Assembly: GCA_016927905.1 (NCBI GenBank)
Contig: JAFGLW010000024.1
Location: 1-64,000 of the forward strand
Source: a candidate division CSSED10-310 bacterium
GTDB taxonomy: Bacteria; CSSED10-310; JAFGJC01
Direction: 5' to 3'
Length of the DNA: 64,000 bases
Shown one piece after another: positions 36,969-47,327 of this stretch. The notes beneath the pieces are model-generated. The model had not been told where the DNA came from and ran no database searches. It saw only the letters and a list, made by a program, of their open reading frames with translations. The position numbers and the translations under genes are program-made. Numbering within the stretch: the first letter of the stretch is position 1; every line of letters begins with the position of its first letter.

Positions 36969-39766
36969 AATGTGTGTCCGATTACCACGGACCAGCGGTA
37001 CCGGGGATCTTCATCGTCCCGCATAACATTGTATGCATAATCGACTCCAACGGGTCCGATGGGAGTCATGAACCGTAGTCCCAGTCCGATGCTGGTCTTG
37101 AGTTCATCGAGTCGGATGTTGTCGACCGATTCCCAAACATTTCCGGAATCGATGAAAACAACCCCAATGAAACTCCATACAAGCGGTACCCGCCATTCCA
37201 GGTTTCCCAGCATGAACGTGTTTCCACCGGTACCCTGAACATTCGAGCCTTCTTGTCTCAGCCCGCTGCCGGCGGATCCCGCGATATCTTCATAACCCCA
37301 GCCCCGGATTGTCTTGATTCCTCCCAGTTTGAATCGTTCCTGAAATGGCAGATCGCGTCCCCAGCCGCAACGAAATGCCAGTCCCAGTACCTGTTCGGGA
37401 AGCAGTTCCAGGAATTGGAAACCCTCAAAGATCGTCTTGGTGAAATCGACCTCCGAATCATATACCTCGCGTGCGAATTCGACTTTCAGGGAGAACAGCT
37501 GACCCTTGACCGGATTACGGGGATCGTTGCGCGAATCGTATAAAAATGCCGGGGCCAGGGACCCGATTTTCACAGAATTCCGGTATTCATCCGGGATGGT
37601 TGTACCAACCTCGATATCCATCGGACGGTCTTCATCCAGCCTGTACTCCAGAATAGCACGGGCTCTGGAGCTGAACCGGTAAGTCCAGTTCGCTCTGCCG
37701 CCGTATCGGAACAATCGGTACCCGTCTTCCCTGGTAAGCGTGCGAAAAAGACGGATTTCCATTTGAATCGGGTATCCGGCAAATTCGGGTTCCCGGAATG
37801 TTATCTGGGATTTGTCGGAAATTTCTGTAACGTAAATGGAACTGCCCAGATACCGGTTCGTGCCGAACAGGTTGGTTGTGTAAAAACTCAGGTAACCGTT
37901 CAATCCGCTGTCCGTATTGTACCCTGGCCCGGTTTCGAGATACAGTGAAGATCGTTCCTGCAGAGCGATGATGACATTCCGCCTGGGTTCGTTTGCCTGA
38001 ATCAGCGGAGATTCCGCCTGGACCGAAGCGAACAGGCCGGTCTGGGACAGGTTCCGCTCCATCTTCTGGATGGTCTCGAGATTAAACGGTTCATCTTCAA
38101 TATCGAGGGTGTTCCGATCGATAACCGATCGTTTGGTCTTCTGAACTCCGCGGATGATGGTCTTGCCGAAAACTGTCCGGTTGCCTTCATTGATCGAGAT
38201 ATCCACCCGGGTCGATTTTCTGGATTTGTCGAACGTGATTTGGGTATCAACCGATATATCCGAAAACCCGCGCCTGCGGTATTCCGATGCAATCCTGATC
38301 TTGGCATTTTCAATTGCTGCCGGAAAATACGGCTGTTCCACGCTCAGTCCTGACAGAGACAGCAATTCATCTCCGTCGATTGTATCATTACCCTTCACGG
38401 TTATGGACTGGATGGTCGTCTGAAAACCTTCGGTTATCCGGATGACCAGAGCAACTTTGGATGATTCGGGATCGAAGTTCTGTAAAGTTCCTTCGACGGT
38501 TGCGTTCTGAAATCCCTGGTTCTGATAGTAAAGTCTCACGGACCTGCAGTCTTCCTCAAATTCAGCCGGGTCATAGGATTTACCTTCCGAACTGACTATA
38601 TAGTCATCCAGGATTTCATCTGCGAAGGTTTCGTTACCCTCGATGTTTATCTTGGAAATATCCACTTTGGATCCTTGGTTCACCGCGTATAGGTACCGGT
38701 TTCTGCCTGTTTCGGTGTCGATGACGGTCAATTCTCCTTCCGCAAATGCATACCCACGGGATGTATATTTTGCTGTCAAACGGTCTGTGGCCTGGTGAAG
38801 CAATTCGTCGTCGATCAGCTCGGTATCCGCAAGGCCCAGGACCTCGAACAGCGTATTCGGCTTTCGCTCCAGTTTGTAAAACCACCAGCTTAGATTCCAG
38901 AAATGTGCAGGTGCATCGATCCGGATCGACATCGCTTCGTGTTCTTCGACACTGAACACGATATCCACCATGTTCTTTTCCGGGATGTAAGAATATTCTG
39001 GACGCCGGATCCTGATCTTAAAGAAACCTTTGCGCAGGTAGAAATCCCGCAGATCTTCCATATCCGAATCCAGTTTTCTCTCCAGGAACCGCCTTCCGGG
39101 CCGGCTGTCCACCTTGTTTTTCAGCACGGAGTCGGGAATGGTCTCGTTACCAATGAATGTCACGTCACGGATCAGTGTGGGTTCATTTTTACTGATTCGA
39201 AATGTTACGGCGATTTTTTTTCTCTCATCCAATTTGGTGAGATCGGGAATGATTTCACATTTTCCATAACCGTATTCAGCATATAGCTCCTCGAGATTCC
39301 GGATGGTCTTCAACAGCTTCTGATCGGTATAGATTTCGTTTTCCCGGAGAGTACAATGTCTGAGGATTTCCTTCTTGGAAATCCGGCTTTCCAGGCCGTA
39401 TGCGAACAGGTAACCGGTCTGCTTGCCGACAAAACGAACGGAACTGACCATCCATTCCGGTTCCAGCTTGAAGATGATCATTGCGCCGTCTTCGAATGCC
39501 AGAGCGGAAACGATCACCTGCTGGAACCGTCTCAAATAAGATATGTTCTGCAGGCTGGTCCGCACAGCGGCCTGCGTTAACAGATCCCCTTCTTTCAGAG
39601 TCAGGATCCGCATGACACTCTGTTTTTCCAGCGGGTAATCGCTTTCGATCCGGATATAGCGGACCGGCTTGTTCCACAGATCCGGAGCGACGTCGGCTTT
39701 GACCGGCAGCAGGCCGGTCATCCACAAAATCGCACCATAAGCCAATCCGTGCATGAAACGTTTCAT
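36965..39766 (-). CDS. Omp85-family outer-membrane protein with seven POTRA domains (BamA/TamA-like)
   Basis: The 933-residue protein has a signal peptide (ending about PVKADV), seven consecutive POTRA-like units over about 30-600, and a C-terminal 16-strand-type barrel with the Omp85 motif LGGIKTIRGWGYED and ending in Phe (VVIGHTF). E. coli BamA has five POTRAs and TamA three. It inserts or exports outer-membrane components. Translation is coupled to the upstream tamB-like gene (ATGA), which points to a TamA-type function. A BamA role remains possible, since no second homolog is visible here. Confidence 0.88.
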   Translation of the reverse strand: MKRFMHGLAYGAILWMTGLLPVKADVAPDLWNKPVRYIRIESDYPLEKQSVMRILTLKEGDLLTQAAVRTSLQNISYLRRFQQVIVSALAFEDGAMIIFKLEPEWMVSSVRFVGKQTGYLFAYGLESRISKKEILRHCTLRENEIYTDQKLLKTIRNLEELYAEYGYGKCEIIPDLTKLDERKKIAVTFRISKNEPTLIRDVTFIGNETIPDSVLKNKVDSRPGRRFLERKLDSDMEDLRDFYLRKGFFKIRIRRPEYSYIPEKNMVDIVFSVEEHEAMSIRIDAPAHFWNLSWWFYKLERKPNTLFEVLGLADTELIDDELLHQATDRLTAKYTSRGYAFAEGELTVIDTETGRNRYLYAVNQGSKVDISKINIEGNETFADEILDDYIVSSEGKSYDPAEFEEDCRSVRLYYQNQGFQNATVEGTLQNFDPESSKVALVIRITEGFQTTIQSITVKGNDTIDGDELLSLSGLSVEQPYFPAAIENAKIRIASEYRRRGFSDISVDTQITFDKSRKSTRVDISINEGNRTVFGKTIIRGVQKTKRSVIDRNTLDIEDEPFNLETIQKMERNLSQTGLFASVQAESPLIQANEPRRNVIIALQERSSLYLETGPGYNTDSGLNGYLSFYTTNLFGTNRYLGSSIYVTEISDKSQITFREPEFAGYPIQMEIRLFRTLTREDGYRLFRYGGRANWTYRFSSRARAILEYRLDEDRPMDIEVGTTIPDEYRNSVKIGSLAPAFLYDSRNDPRNPVKGQLFSLKVEFAREVYDSEVDFTKTIFEGFQFLELLPEQVLGLAFRCGWGRDLPFQERFKLGGIKTIRGWGYEDIAGSAGSGLRQEGSNVQGTGGNTFMLGNLEWRVPLVWSFIGVVFIDSGNVWESVDNIRLDELKTSIGLGLRFMTPIGPVGVDYAYNVMRDDEDPRYRWSVVIGHTF

Positions 39767-42700
39767 CTGAATTCCCAGCGGAGACGAATATCGCCGCTTC
39801 CGGATCCGTCTTCGTTTTTCCGTCCGACCAGATAGATGTTATCGGAAACCCGGTATTCCATCATCAACAGATCTTCGGTTGATCCGGCCGAGCGGGAATA
39901 GGTGACCGAGAGATTCGGGCCGAAATATTTCTTTACGGTGATTCTTGCAGAGGGGCTGTCATCGGTAGTTGAAAGTACCGGATCGATGCTGAATTCATCG
40001 AAGCCCATCCAGTATTTGAAACGCTTTTCCAGGACATCCTGGAGCGATCCGGTCACATACGCTACGCCGCCTGCCAGGTAATCGCCCGATCCCTGTGTTA
40101 ACTGTTCGCTTGTTTTTCCGAGTCCGATGAGAGAAACCAGATCGAGTTCGTTCAAGGGCGGCGAAGAATGAAGATAGATCTTGGGGTCGGTCAGGAGGGA
40201 TCCGGTGATTTCAATAGTCACCAGGTATCCCTCTATTTCCGAAAAAGCGGAAAGATCGATGACGGGGTCAACCCGGTCAGGATCGGCAAAATCCAGTGTG
40301 AATCGATCCAGAGTGAATTCCCGCCCCTGATACTCAATACTTCCGTCCAGAGCTTGAATTTCACCCAGCACACCGGGACTCGTCAGGTTCCCGATGATCT
40401 CCAGATCCAGTTTCATTTCGATCTTGGCGAAATTATTGTCGATGCTGACATTTTCCGGAGCGATTACGCGAATTCTGAGTCGCGGATTAAAACCGGCAGC
40501 ATCGGCTATATCCGGCTGGATTTCACGTTCTTTCACCAGCAGAATTTTCCGCGATTCGCTGACAATCATCGTCTTGTAATCGAATCGCTTGTTATAGAGC
40601 GTCCGTAACAAATCGATTCGACCATCCAGCAATGGTGAACTCAGGTTTCCCGAAAGAAGGAAATTCACGTTTCCCGTGGATTTGAATCCCGGCGGGTATT
40701 GAAATGCGATCTTTTCGGAGACAATGCTCAGGTCCAGCAGGGCCGGAAGATAATTCTGCACTCCGATGTCCCCGGAAACCGACAGATATGCGCCTCCCGC
40801 CAATCCTTCCATGTATTTGATCTTGGCCAGTTTCTGATCAAAGCTGACTTCACCGTGAAAATCCTCAAACAGCATATTGAACGTCGGATTTTTAAAAAAC
40901 AGCTCCTGAACCAGGACTTTGCCGAAGAAATCAGGATCCGAAATGGGCCCTTCGATTTGAAGGTCCACTTCCAGATTTCCGGAGGGACGTTGCATGAAAT
41001 CGGTCAGATCGGACAATGTGTTCAGGTTCCAGTTGCCCATAATTTTCAGATCCATGTCACCGGAAAACACAAGAACGCCCTGTACCGTCATCGTTATATC
41101 CTTGTTTTTCAAAACGGAAGGTGCGATGGTCAACGTTTCACCATCAATTCGGAAACCTGTCGGCTTATCAAGCTGAAACGGGTGGTCTGCTGCATTGATA
41201 TGCAAAGATTGAATCGAACCACGGGTATCGAGCGTGTTCAGATCCTTGATATCAAAGAAAGCGTTGATCGATCCGGTCACATGACCACTCAGCTTGTCCC
41301 GCCAGTCGAAAACGGGTGATGCCGCTATCAACGGCTGGAGCGGCATATCCATCAAATCCGCCCTTAGAACCGTCGGATAATTGTCGGCAAGAATCGTTTG
41401 ACCGGATATAACGGCACCGTATGCTGATATCACAGCCTCCCAGTCTATCCCTGGAACTCCTGATAAGCGCACGACCGCTTCGGCGCGTACCGAACCGGCG
41501 GGGATATCCCGGATGAACGTGTTCGGAATGTCCGCCGAAAGTAAAATGTGCGATTCTCCATCCGGGTTTACCTGCCGGATATCGAGCGATCCGAACCCGT
41601 AGAGAGGTATCGGTTGTACGCCGTTCAAACGTTCAAAATTGAAATTGGTCACCTGAACTTCCCATTCGGGTTGCCGGGAGTAGCGGAAATTTCCTGTCGC
41701 AACCAGTGACCCGACTCCGGGCCGGGTTTCGAGCCAAACCTCCTGTATTCCCTCAGGTGACCAGAGCAGCTGGATGGAACCGCTGCCCAGTTCGATCCCA
41801 TTCAGTTTAAGTCGCTGAAGTTTCAATTGACTGGGTTCGCAGATCGCGGGATTCCGGTTGAAGATCAGTGTCCCGGAAACCATGCCATCCGGTTCGACCA
41901 CGAGACCGACGATGTCGGATGCGGGGGCCAGCATCAGGGAATTGATGTCCAGTGAACATTCATATACCGACCATTGCCCTCCTGGAACATCCCGGCTGAA
42001 GACAAGCTGCCCGTTCATATCGGCTGTATCGCCGTCGATCGCCAGGTTTCGAATCTCCATCCGGCCGGGATCGACACTTCCCTCCAGTCTCACCCTGTCG
42101 ATTGGCACTTCATCGATCCGCATCCCCATGCCCGTCAGCCGGAATCCAACATCGTACGATTGCGGTGAGCCGCCGATGTGAATAATGCCGGCAGTTGTCC
42201 CGTGTATGTCCGGTATGGTTACCGGAGTTATAAAATAGGATTCAATCCGGGTCAGCAGTGAGTTTATGTCCTGAATATTCGTTCTGATTTCGGCGTTCAT
42301 CTGCTCGGGAACAAAAAGACCGGAGATCATATCGGCCCGGATTGTCTCGTTGTTCACGGTAGCTCTGTGAATGGTAAACTCCCCGGTGTCATAGCCGAAA
42401 TCGGCATAAATCGAGAGCGGATTCAACAATACCGATATCGGATGCTCATTGCCTGAAATGTGACCTGAGATCTTGAGATTTTCCGTTTTGAATCCGGGAT
42501 TTCGAATGGTTACGGAAACCTGACCTTCACCCGGAATAGCCAGGGGAAGGTTTTGATCCCGGCATGCAGCGGCAAAATCAAATTGATCCACACTCAGATT
42601 GAACTGAAGATCCTTGCTGTTACTTTTGAAGGTTATCTCGCCTGAACCGGAGACATCCCCTCCGTATAGCTGTCCAGCGAGATGGGGGAAAAGAAATTTC

Positions 42701-43725
42701 CGGTCCCGGTACAGGGCTTCTGCATACAATTGCGAGGCGTGAATCCGATCGAACCGGGGATCTTCACTGACAAGATATGCCTGGATATCCAGGTCCCGGG
42801 CAGGACCGGATCCCTCCACTTTAATCGTCGTTTCCCCGGTCAGCTCTCGGGGAAGCGACAGGGCCCTGGAAACCTCCATCAGATTCGTTCGAACGACACC
42901 CGAAAAATCCAGTTGGGGATCGGTGAATTTTCTCAAATCCAGCTTACCCGTAATCCAGGTCGCTCCGGAATCCGTGGCAATAGTGACACTCGACCCGTGA
43001 ATACCGTCACCCCAAAGATCCGCTTCCAGAAAAACACCGCAATACGTTTCGAAGCGATCGTTCAGGGTGGTTTGGCTATGAACGGTTTCGGCCGTAATAT
43101 GGATCTCATTCTGATCAACGGAGGTTTCCGCATGGAAGTTGATGAGGGGCGCTTTGACAGTTAATTTCCTGGGACGGTAATCCAGCTCGAATATACCCTC
43201 GGTCAGGTCGATCCGGTCGGCGCGTATCAAATCGAATATTCGGCGGATTCGGCTGTCATCCTCACGATTCTGTTTCGGAGATTTTCCATTTCGTTTTTGC
43301 AGCATGTGGATATTACTGTTCTTATCTTCGGAATAGGCGAGACGGAATACGGGTTTTACGAGGGTCAGCGACTCGATATGAACTTTCTGATTCAAAAATT
43401 CGATCGGATTGAAGCGACAGTATATCCTATCCACTGCAATCATATCTTCATCGGCAAAACCGGGATCATTTGCGATCGACGCATGATGAATCTCGATGGA
43501 TCCCAGCACCGAAATGCGTATCCGCTCCGCTTTCACATCCCGATGTATGTACCCGCTGATTTGATTGAGCAGGATCCCGGTTACTGTATCCTGAACGGCG
43601 GGTATGTGGAACAATGAAATGAAGAGAATCAGTGCAAGGATGATGCTGATCGTTCCATACAGAATACCTTTGATGAAAAAACGCAGGAGCGATCCGGTCC
43701 GGGTCTCGAGGTTTTCAGGATTCAC
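39763..43725 (-). CDS. tamB: TamB-like (DUF490/AsmA-type) translocation and assembly protein
   Basis: The 1320-residue protein has one N-terminal membrane segment (about 18-42), then an extended repetitive beta-rich periplasmic region with AsmA-like character, and the C-terminal DUF490/TamB domain (GNLTSPGVLGEIQALDGSIE, FTLDRFTLDFADPDRVDPVI, SLIGLGKTSEQL). TamB-like proteins span the periplasm as a hydrophobic groove and act with TamA or in lipid transport. The length matches E. coli TamB (about 1250). GTG start overlaps the Wzy-like stop by four bases. It precedes the Omp85 gene. Confidence 0.92.
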   Translation of the reverse strand: MNPENLETRTGSLLRFFIKGILYGTISIILALILFISLFHIPAVQDTVTGILLNQISGYIHRDVKAERIRISVLGSIEIHHASIANDPGFADEDMIAVDRIYCRFNPIEFLNQKVHIESLTLVKPVFRLAYSEDKNSNIHMLQKRNGKSPKQNREDDSRIRRIFDLIRADRIDLTEGIFELDYRPRKLTVKAPLINFHAETSVDQNEIHITAETVHSQTTLNDRFETYCGVFLEADLWGDGIHGSSVTIATDSGATWITGKLDLRKFTDPQLDFSGVVRTNLMEVSRALSLPRELTGETTIKVEGSGPARDLDIQAYLVSEDPRFDRIHASQLYAEALYRDRKFLFPHLAGQLYGGDVSGSGEITFKSNSKDLQFNLSVDQFDFAAACRDQNLPLAIPGEGQVSVTIRNPGFKTENLKISGHISGNEHPISVLLNPLSIYADFGYDTGEFTIHRATVNNETIRADMISGLFVPEQMNAEIRTNIQDINSLLTRIESYFITPVTIPDIHGTTAGIIHIGGSPQSYDVGFRLTGMGMRIDEVPIDRVRLEGSVDPGRMEIRNLAIDGDTADMNGQLVFSRDVPGGQWSVYECSLDINSLMLAPASDIVGLVVEPDGMVSGTLIFNRNPAICEPSQLKLQRLKLNGIELGSGSIQLLWSPEGIQEVWLETRPGVGSLVATGNFRYSRQPEWEVQVTNFNFERLNGVQPIPLYGFGSLDIRQVNPDGESHILLSADIPNTFIRDIPAGSVRAEAVVRLSGVPGIDWEAVISAYGAVISGQTILADNYPTVLRADLMDMPLQPLIAASPVFDWRDKLSGHVTGSINAFFDIKDLNTLDTRGSIQSLHINAADHPFQLDKPTGFRIDGETLTIAPSVLKNKDITMTVQGVLVFSGDMDLKIMGNWNLNTLSDLTDFMQRPSGNLEVDLQIEGPISDPDFFGKVLVQELFFKNPTFNMLFEDFHGEVSFDQKLAKIKYMEGLAGGAYLSVSGDIGVQNYLPALLDLSIVSEKIAFQYPPGFKSTGNVNFLLSGNLSSPLLDGRIDLLRTLYNKRFDYKTMIVSESRKILLVKEREIQPDIADAAGFNPRLRIRVIAPENVSIDNNFAKIEMKLDLEIIGNLTSPGVLGEIQALDGSIEYQGREFTLDRFTLDFADPDRVDPVIDLSAFSEIEGYLVTIEITGSLLTDPKIYLHSSPPLNELDLVSLIGLGKTSEQLTQGSGDYLAGGVAYVTGSLQDVLEKRFKYWMGFDEFSIDPVLSTTDDSPSARITVKKYFGPNLSVTYSRSAGSTEDLLMMEYRVSDNIYLVGRKNEDGSGSGDIRLRWEFR

Positions 43726-45716
43726 GGATCGATCGCTTCTTCTGAAAAGATTTCAACCGGCAGGACATCCCTATAGTCCCGTTTCAGTTTCTCGATCAAT
43801 CCGGCGTAATCATCCGGATCCATACTTCGGATTCGATGCAGGGCATGCAGGATCTTCGAGTCCGCAGATCGAAGATCATGCGGTTGCACCAGCTGAATTT
43901 TTTCACCGGTTCTCGACAGCCGTTTCTCATGAAGTTGTTTCTTGAGGGACAGAATACGTTCCAGAAAAAGCCCGTACTCCCGTCCGGCAAGTTCAGGCTG
44001 ACCGGTCAGATCGTACAATTGAGCCATATAAAAGCGGTTGTCGTCGGAATCGTTGATCGATATTTCCCGGATCATCTCGTCTCTGGCCAGTTCATAATAA
44101 TGTTCCGAACCGGTAGTATCCCCCATCGTATGGTAGGCGATCGCGAGGTTCCGATGAAGTCTCTGATAGTTGGAATTTATCCGGTTAATTTTCCGATAGA
44201 TTTCAATCGAACGGTCTGTTTTGCCGGTCAGGGAGTATGCATAAGCAAGATCGTAGAGGGCCGGCAGATTGAACGGATCAATTTCGACGGCGTGTTTCAG
44301 GGAGTGAACGGCCTGCCCGGGTTGATTCCAGTGCAGGGAAGTCTGCCCGGAGAAATAAAATCGTTCGGATTGCATCTGACGGTGAACGAATACCGCTCCG
44401 GCAAGAAAGATGCTCCCCGCCAGTATCGATGCCCCCAGAGCGGTCCCCCGGGAACCGAATCCAAGAGATAATCCGGCCGGGGCAGGTGCCGTCCGAGACC
44501 ATGACATTCCCAGAAACAAAACAAACCAGGAGGAGAACCATCTCAGATTGACGGAAACCAGATTATGGAGCAGTATGGCGAGAACCGCCGAAACGGCCAG
44601 ATTTCTCCAGACTGCTTCCAGGTGGGATCCCGGGGGACCTCGAAAGCTGTTGATGAAGTACCGGACGATAATCAACAGAAAAAGAAACAGACCGATCAGG
44701 CCAAGTTCGACCGTGAGTTCCAGATATTCGCAATGAGCATGTCGCAGATTTTCGGCGTGTTTGAACACCTGGAGATACTGGGGATTTCGATATTCCGGAA
44801 AAAGAACCGGGAATGTTCCGAGTCCATGACCGATCAGGACTCGGAATCCATTCGATTCTTTCAATATCGCCATGGCTCCATCCCATGTCCAGATACGGAA
44901 TTGATTGGTTTCCCATAACCGCATGATCGGTTTTGAATGAAGATGGATCGCGGCGCTCAGGCCCAGCACCAACACCCCGAGCAGCACGACGGCAGATAAT
45001 TTAATTTTTCGGTATCCAGATATGCAGCCGAAAAAAATAACCGCACCGGCCAAACCCACCAGTGCCCCTTTGCTTCGGGTCAACAGAAGGCAGGCGAGGA
45101 TTGCCGCCAGGTGAACGGTCCAGAAAACCCGCATTCCGGTTTTGTTCGCTGTCCAGATCCGGTAGATGACCGCGGCGGTCGCCATGATCAGAAACGGTGC
45201 TAAAATATTGGGATGACCGAAGGTTGAAAAAACGCCGTCACCGAACGATCGACCCCAAGGAATGACATCCAGCCCCAGGATCTGCACGAATCCATATAGC
45301 GCAATGGGAATTGAAATCCAGGCGAACCATCGATTCAGGCGTTCTAAGAATGTATATTTCGTGGCGAAGACGGCGAAAAGAACGGAAAAAACAAGCACCG
45401 GAAGCATCCTTGCGATCTCCGGTGCCCATGTCCAGCGATACCGTGACCAGATAACGGACAATACCATCCATGTTCCCAGGCCGACAGACGGATACACGAT
45501 GAATGATCGGCTCAAGATCAAAACCCTGTTTCGAAAGATCGTATAAGTATAAACAACCAGCATTATTCCGATCAAAATTATTCCGGAAAGTGTTTTGATC
45601 CGGGTCACTTCCATGGTCCAAGGATAATAGAGAATCGATACGGCCAATATCAGGAGAACAGTCAGTGATTGCATCGTTTGAAGCGCACGAAATATGCGTG
45701 GATTTGAATTCATCAT
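43722..45716 (-). CDS. Wzy/WaaL-type O-antigen ligase-polymerase with C-terminal TPRs
   Basis: The 664-residue product has about twelve membrane segments, a large loop with the Wzy_C signature region (IGHGLGTFPVLFPEYRN, HAHCEYLELTVELGLIG) and a soluble C-terminus with tetratricopeptide repeats (about 450-570) and a basic helical tail. Such enzymes polymerise or ligate lipid-linked glycans at the periplasmic face. The ATG at 45716 (or 45713) is chosen because the upstream in-frame extension of 50 residues lacks hydrophobic or conserved sequence and crosses the divergent promoter. It overlaps the tamB-like gene by four bases. Confidence 0.85.
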   Translation of the reverse strand: MMNSNPRIFRALQTMQSLTVLLILAVSILYYPWTMEVTRIKTLSGIILIGIMLVVYTYTIFRNRVLILSRSFIVYPSVGLGTWMVLSVIWSRYRWTWAPEIARMLPVLVFSVLFAVFATKYTFLERLNRWFAWISIPIALYGFVQILGLDVIPWGRSFGDGVFSTFGHPNILAPFLIMATAAVIYRIWTANKTGMRVFWTVHLAAILACLLLTRSKGALVGLAGAVIFFGCISGYRKIKLSAVVLLGVLVLGLSAAIHLHSKPIMRLWETNQFRIWTWDGAMAILKESNGFRVLIGHGLGTFPVLFPEYRNPQYLQVFKHAENLRHAHCEYLELTVELGLIGLFLFLLIIVRYFINSFRGPPGSHLEAVWRNLAVSAVLAILLHNLVSVNLRWFSSWFVLFLGMSWSRTAPAPAGLSLGFGSRGTALGASILAGSIFLAGAVFVHRQMQSERFYFSGQTSLHWNQPGQAVHSLKHAVEIDPFNLPALYDLAYAYSLTGKTDRSIEIYRKINRINSNYQRLHRNLAIAYHTMGDTTGSEHYYELARDEMIREISINDSDDNRFYMAQLYDLTGQPELAGREYGLFLERILSLKKQLHEKRLSRTGEKIQLVQPHDLRSADSKILHALHRIRSMDPDDYAGLIEKLKRDYRDVLPVEIFSEEAIDP

Positions 45717-45775
45717 ACCGCTTGAGATATTATCATTTAATAAATTGAAGGTCGAGGTGCGGGCGGCGATGCAGG

Positions 45776-45805
45776 TTGGTGTTTCTCCAGCGTTTTTATT
45801 ATAAT
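45776..45805 (+). promoter_or_regulatory. Promoter of the LysM lipoprotein gene
   Basis: A perfect TATAAT (45800-45805) is preceded after 18 bases by TTGGTG (45776-45781). The predicted start near 45812 leaves a leader of about 40 bases containing AAAGGAG. The gap to the divergent Wzy-like gene also contains AT-rich sequence, where a minus-strand promoter is likely but not clear. Confidence 0.5.
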
Positions 45806-45854
45806 ATGAACGGCATTTATTGTGAGAGACCGCGTTGAGCAAAGGAGCAGATGA

Positions 45855-47291
45855 GTGAAACAGCATGCGTACTTTCGAATCGGTTTTTTCTTTGTGGTGC
45901 TCTCTCTATGGCTTCTATCCATTGTGAGCTGTCGGACGATCAGCAACCTGAAGGCTGATCGAGATCAGAGTATGGCGATGAAGAAACTGAAACGCGGCCA
46001 GTTTTCCGACGGGACCTACCGCAACGAATTTTACGAGTTTGAAATGAATATTCCCAAGGGTTGGTCAGCCAAAACCGACAAACCGCCAATCGTGCTGACC
46101 GGTGTTCCGCCGAGTCATGAAATACCGGATCCCGCCGCCAGGAAATTCATCGACATTCAGGCTCGCGTCGGCAGCCGGCTTCCGGGTGAAAAACTGGAAG
46201 AAGCGATTCAGCGATACCTGCAGTCGAACGGATTCGAGCAGGTGTCCGTATCACCCGGTTTCGTCGCCAGCGCCGAATCGCGGATATGTGCTGCAACGGG
46301 CTACTGGAAAGAGAACATCATACGGATTCTGTCGCTGGTTGTTTTGCAGGAAAAGGATGTTGTGGTGGTACAGTGCAGGGCGCTCAGGCCCCTTTACGAC
46401 AATGTGGAGGCGCAATTCAGATACTGCCTGGATTCGTTCACAATCACGACGAAACCAATCCGACCTGTCGAACCGGAACCGGCACTCCGGCCGTTTGATC
46501 CGGACTTGGATAGTTTCAGCTACATTGTGGTTGAGGGAGATACCATCGAAACCATTGCCCGGCGGTTCATGGGAAACGAGAACAGGGCATGGATCATAAT
46601 TCAAAACAATGAAATCGAAGAATTGAAGCCGGGAATGAGACTGAAGATACCTCGAACCGTGCCCTACAGGATCCGGGAAGCTGATGATTGGTCGGGTATC
46701 TCACGGAATGTTCTCGGTCATGGGAAGTATGCTTCCTGGCTGCAGGAATATAATCAGAACCTTGAATGGAAAATCGGTGAAACCATCTTTATACCGCTTT
46801 ACACCCAGCGGGAAGCGCAATTCCGGGAAGGATATGTAGATATCGCGAAACAGGTGTACGAAGATGTCGACAAGGCCGATTTTCTGATGATCTATAACGG
46901 GAACCGATCCATGAACGAGTTGGATCAGGTCAAATTGCCGATTTTTCTATTCAGTCAGTTTTACATTTATAAAGTTCAGAAAGGGGATACGCTGGCGATG
47001 ATCGCCGCCTGGTTAACCGGCGATTCCCAGAAATACCGGGAAATCGCCGAAGCGAACAATCTGAGCAGCCCTTATGTTCTGTCTCCGGGCCAGGAATTGA
47101 AAATACCGGCCGTTCTGGTACCCGATCCTACCGTCCTGACCCGGTCCAGACCCAGACCTCAGCGACCCGCCGAGACACCTCCCGGCAAGCCAACCCCGAC
47201 GCCCAGGCCGGCAAGACCCAGACAGATCATGACGCCAACCCCTTCACAAGCACCCCAGATGGGAATCGAGGGGATCTATGAACCCGATTGA
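45855..47291 (+). CDS. Lipoprotein with three LysM-type repeats
   Basis: The 478-residue product has a lipoprotein signal (lipobox IVSC, Cys26), an N-terminal domain of unknown type (about 45-205), two LysM-like units (YIVVEGDTIETIARRFMGN at about 222; a degenerate one at about 270-315), a third LysM (YIYKVQKGDTLAMIAAWL at about 370) and a Pro/Thr/Arg-rich tail. LysM domains bind peptidoglycan, so it probably links outer membrane and cell wall. The start is GTG at 45855 (AAAGGAG seven bases upstream); the ATG at 45851 is out of frame. Confidence 0.85.
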   Translation: MKQHAYFRIGFFFVVLSLWLLSIVSCRTISNLKADRDQSMAMKKLKRGQFSDGTYRNEFYEFEMNIPKGWSAKTDKPPIVLTGVPPSHEIPDPAARKFIDIQARVGSRLPGEKLEEAIQRYLQSNGFEQVSVSPGFVASAESRICAATGYWKENIIRILSLVVLQEKDVVVVQCRALRPLYDNVEAQFRYCLDSFTITTKPIRPVEPEPALRPFDPDLDSFSYIVVEGDTIETIARRFMGNENRAWIIIQNNEIEELKPGMRLKIPRTVPYRIREADDWSGISRNVLGHGKYASWLQEYNQNLEWKIGETIFIPLYTQREAQFREGYVDIAKQVYEDVDKADFLMIYNGNRSMNELDQVKLPIFLFSQFYIYKVQKGDTLAMIAAWLTGDSQKYREIAEANNLSSPYVLSPGQELKIPAVLVPDPTVLTRSRPRPQRPAETPPGKPTPTPRPARPRQIMTPTPSQAPQMGIEGIYEPD

Positions 47292-47327
47292 TCCTTCCCT
47301 GTGCCAGGTTCAGCGGGGATTCGATAT

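Noticed and set aside
45714..45866. N-terminal extension of the Wzy-like protein from an upstream ATG
   Set aside because: The extra 50 residues are not hydrophobic or conserved in character and cross the divergent TATAAT and the LysM gene start. Translation from 45716 or 45713 gives a normal first membrane segment.
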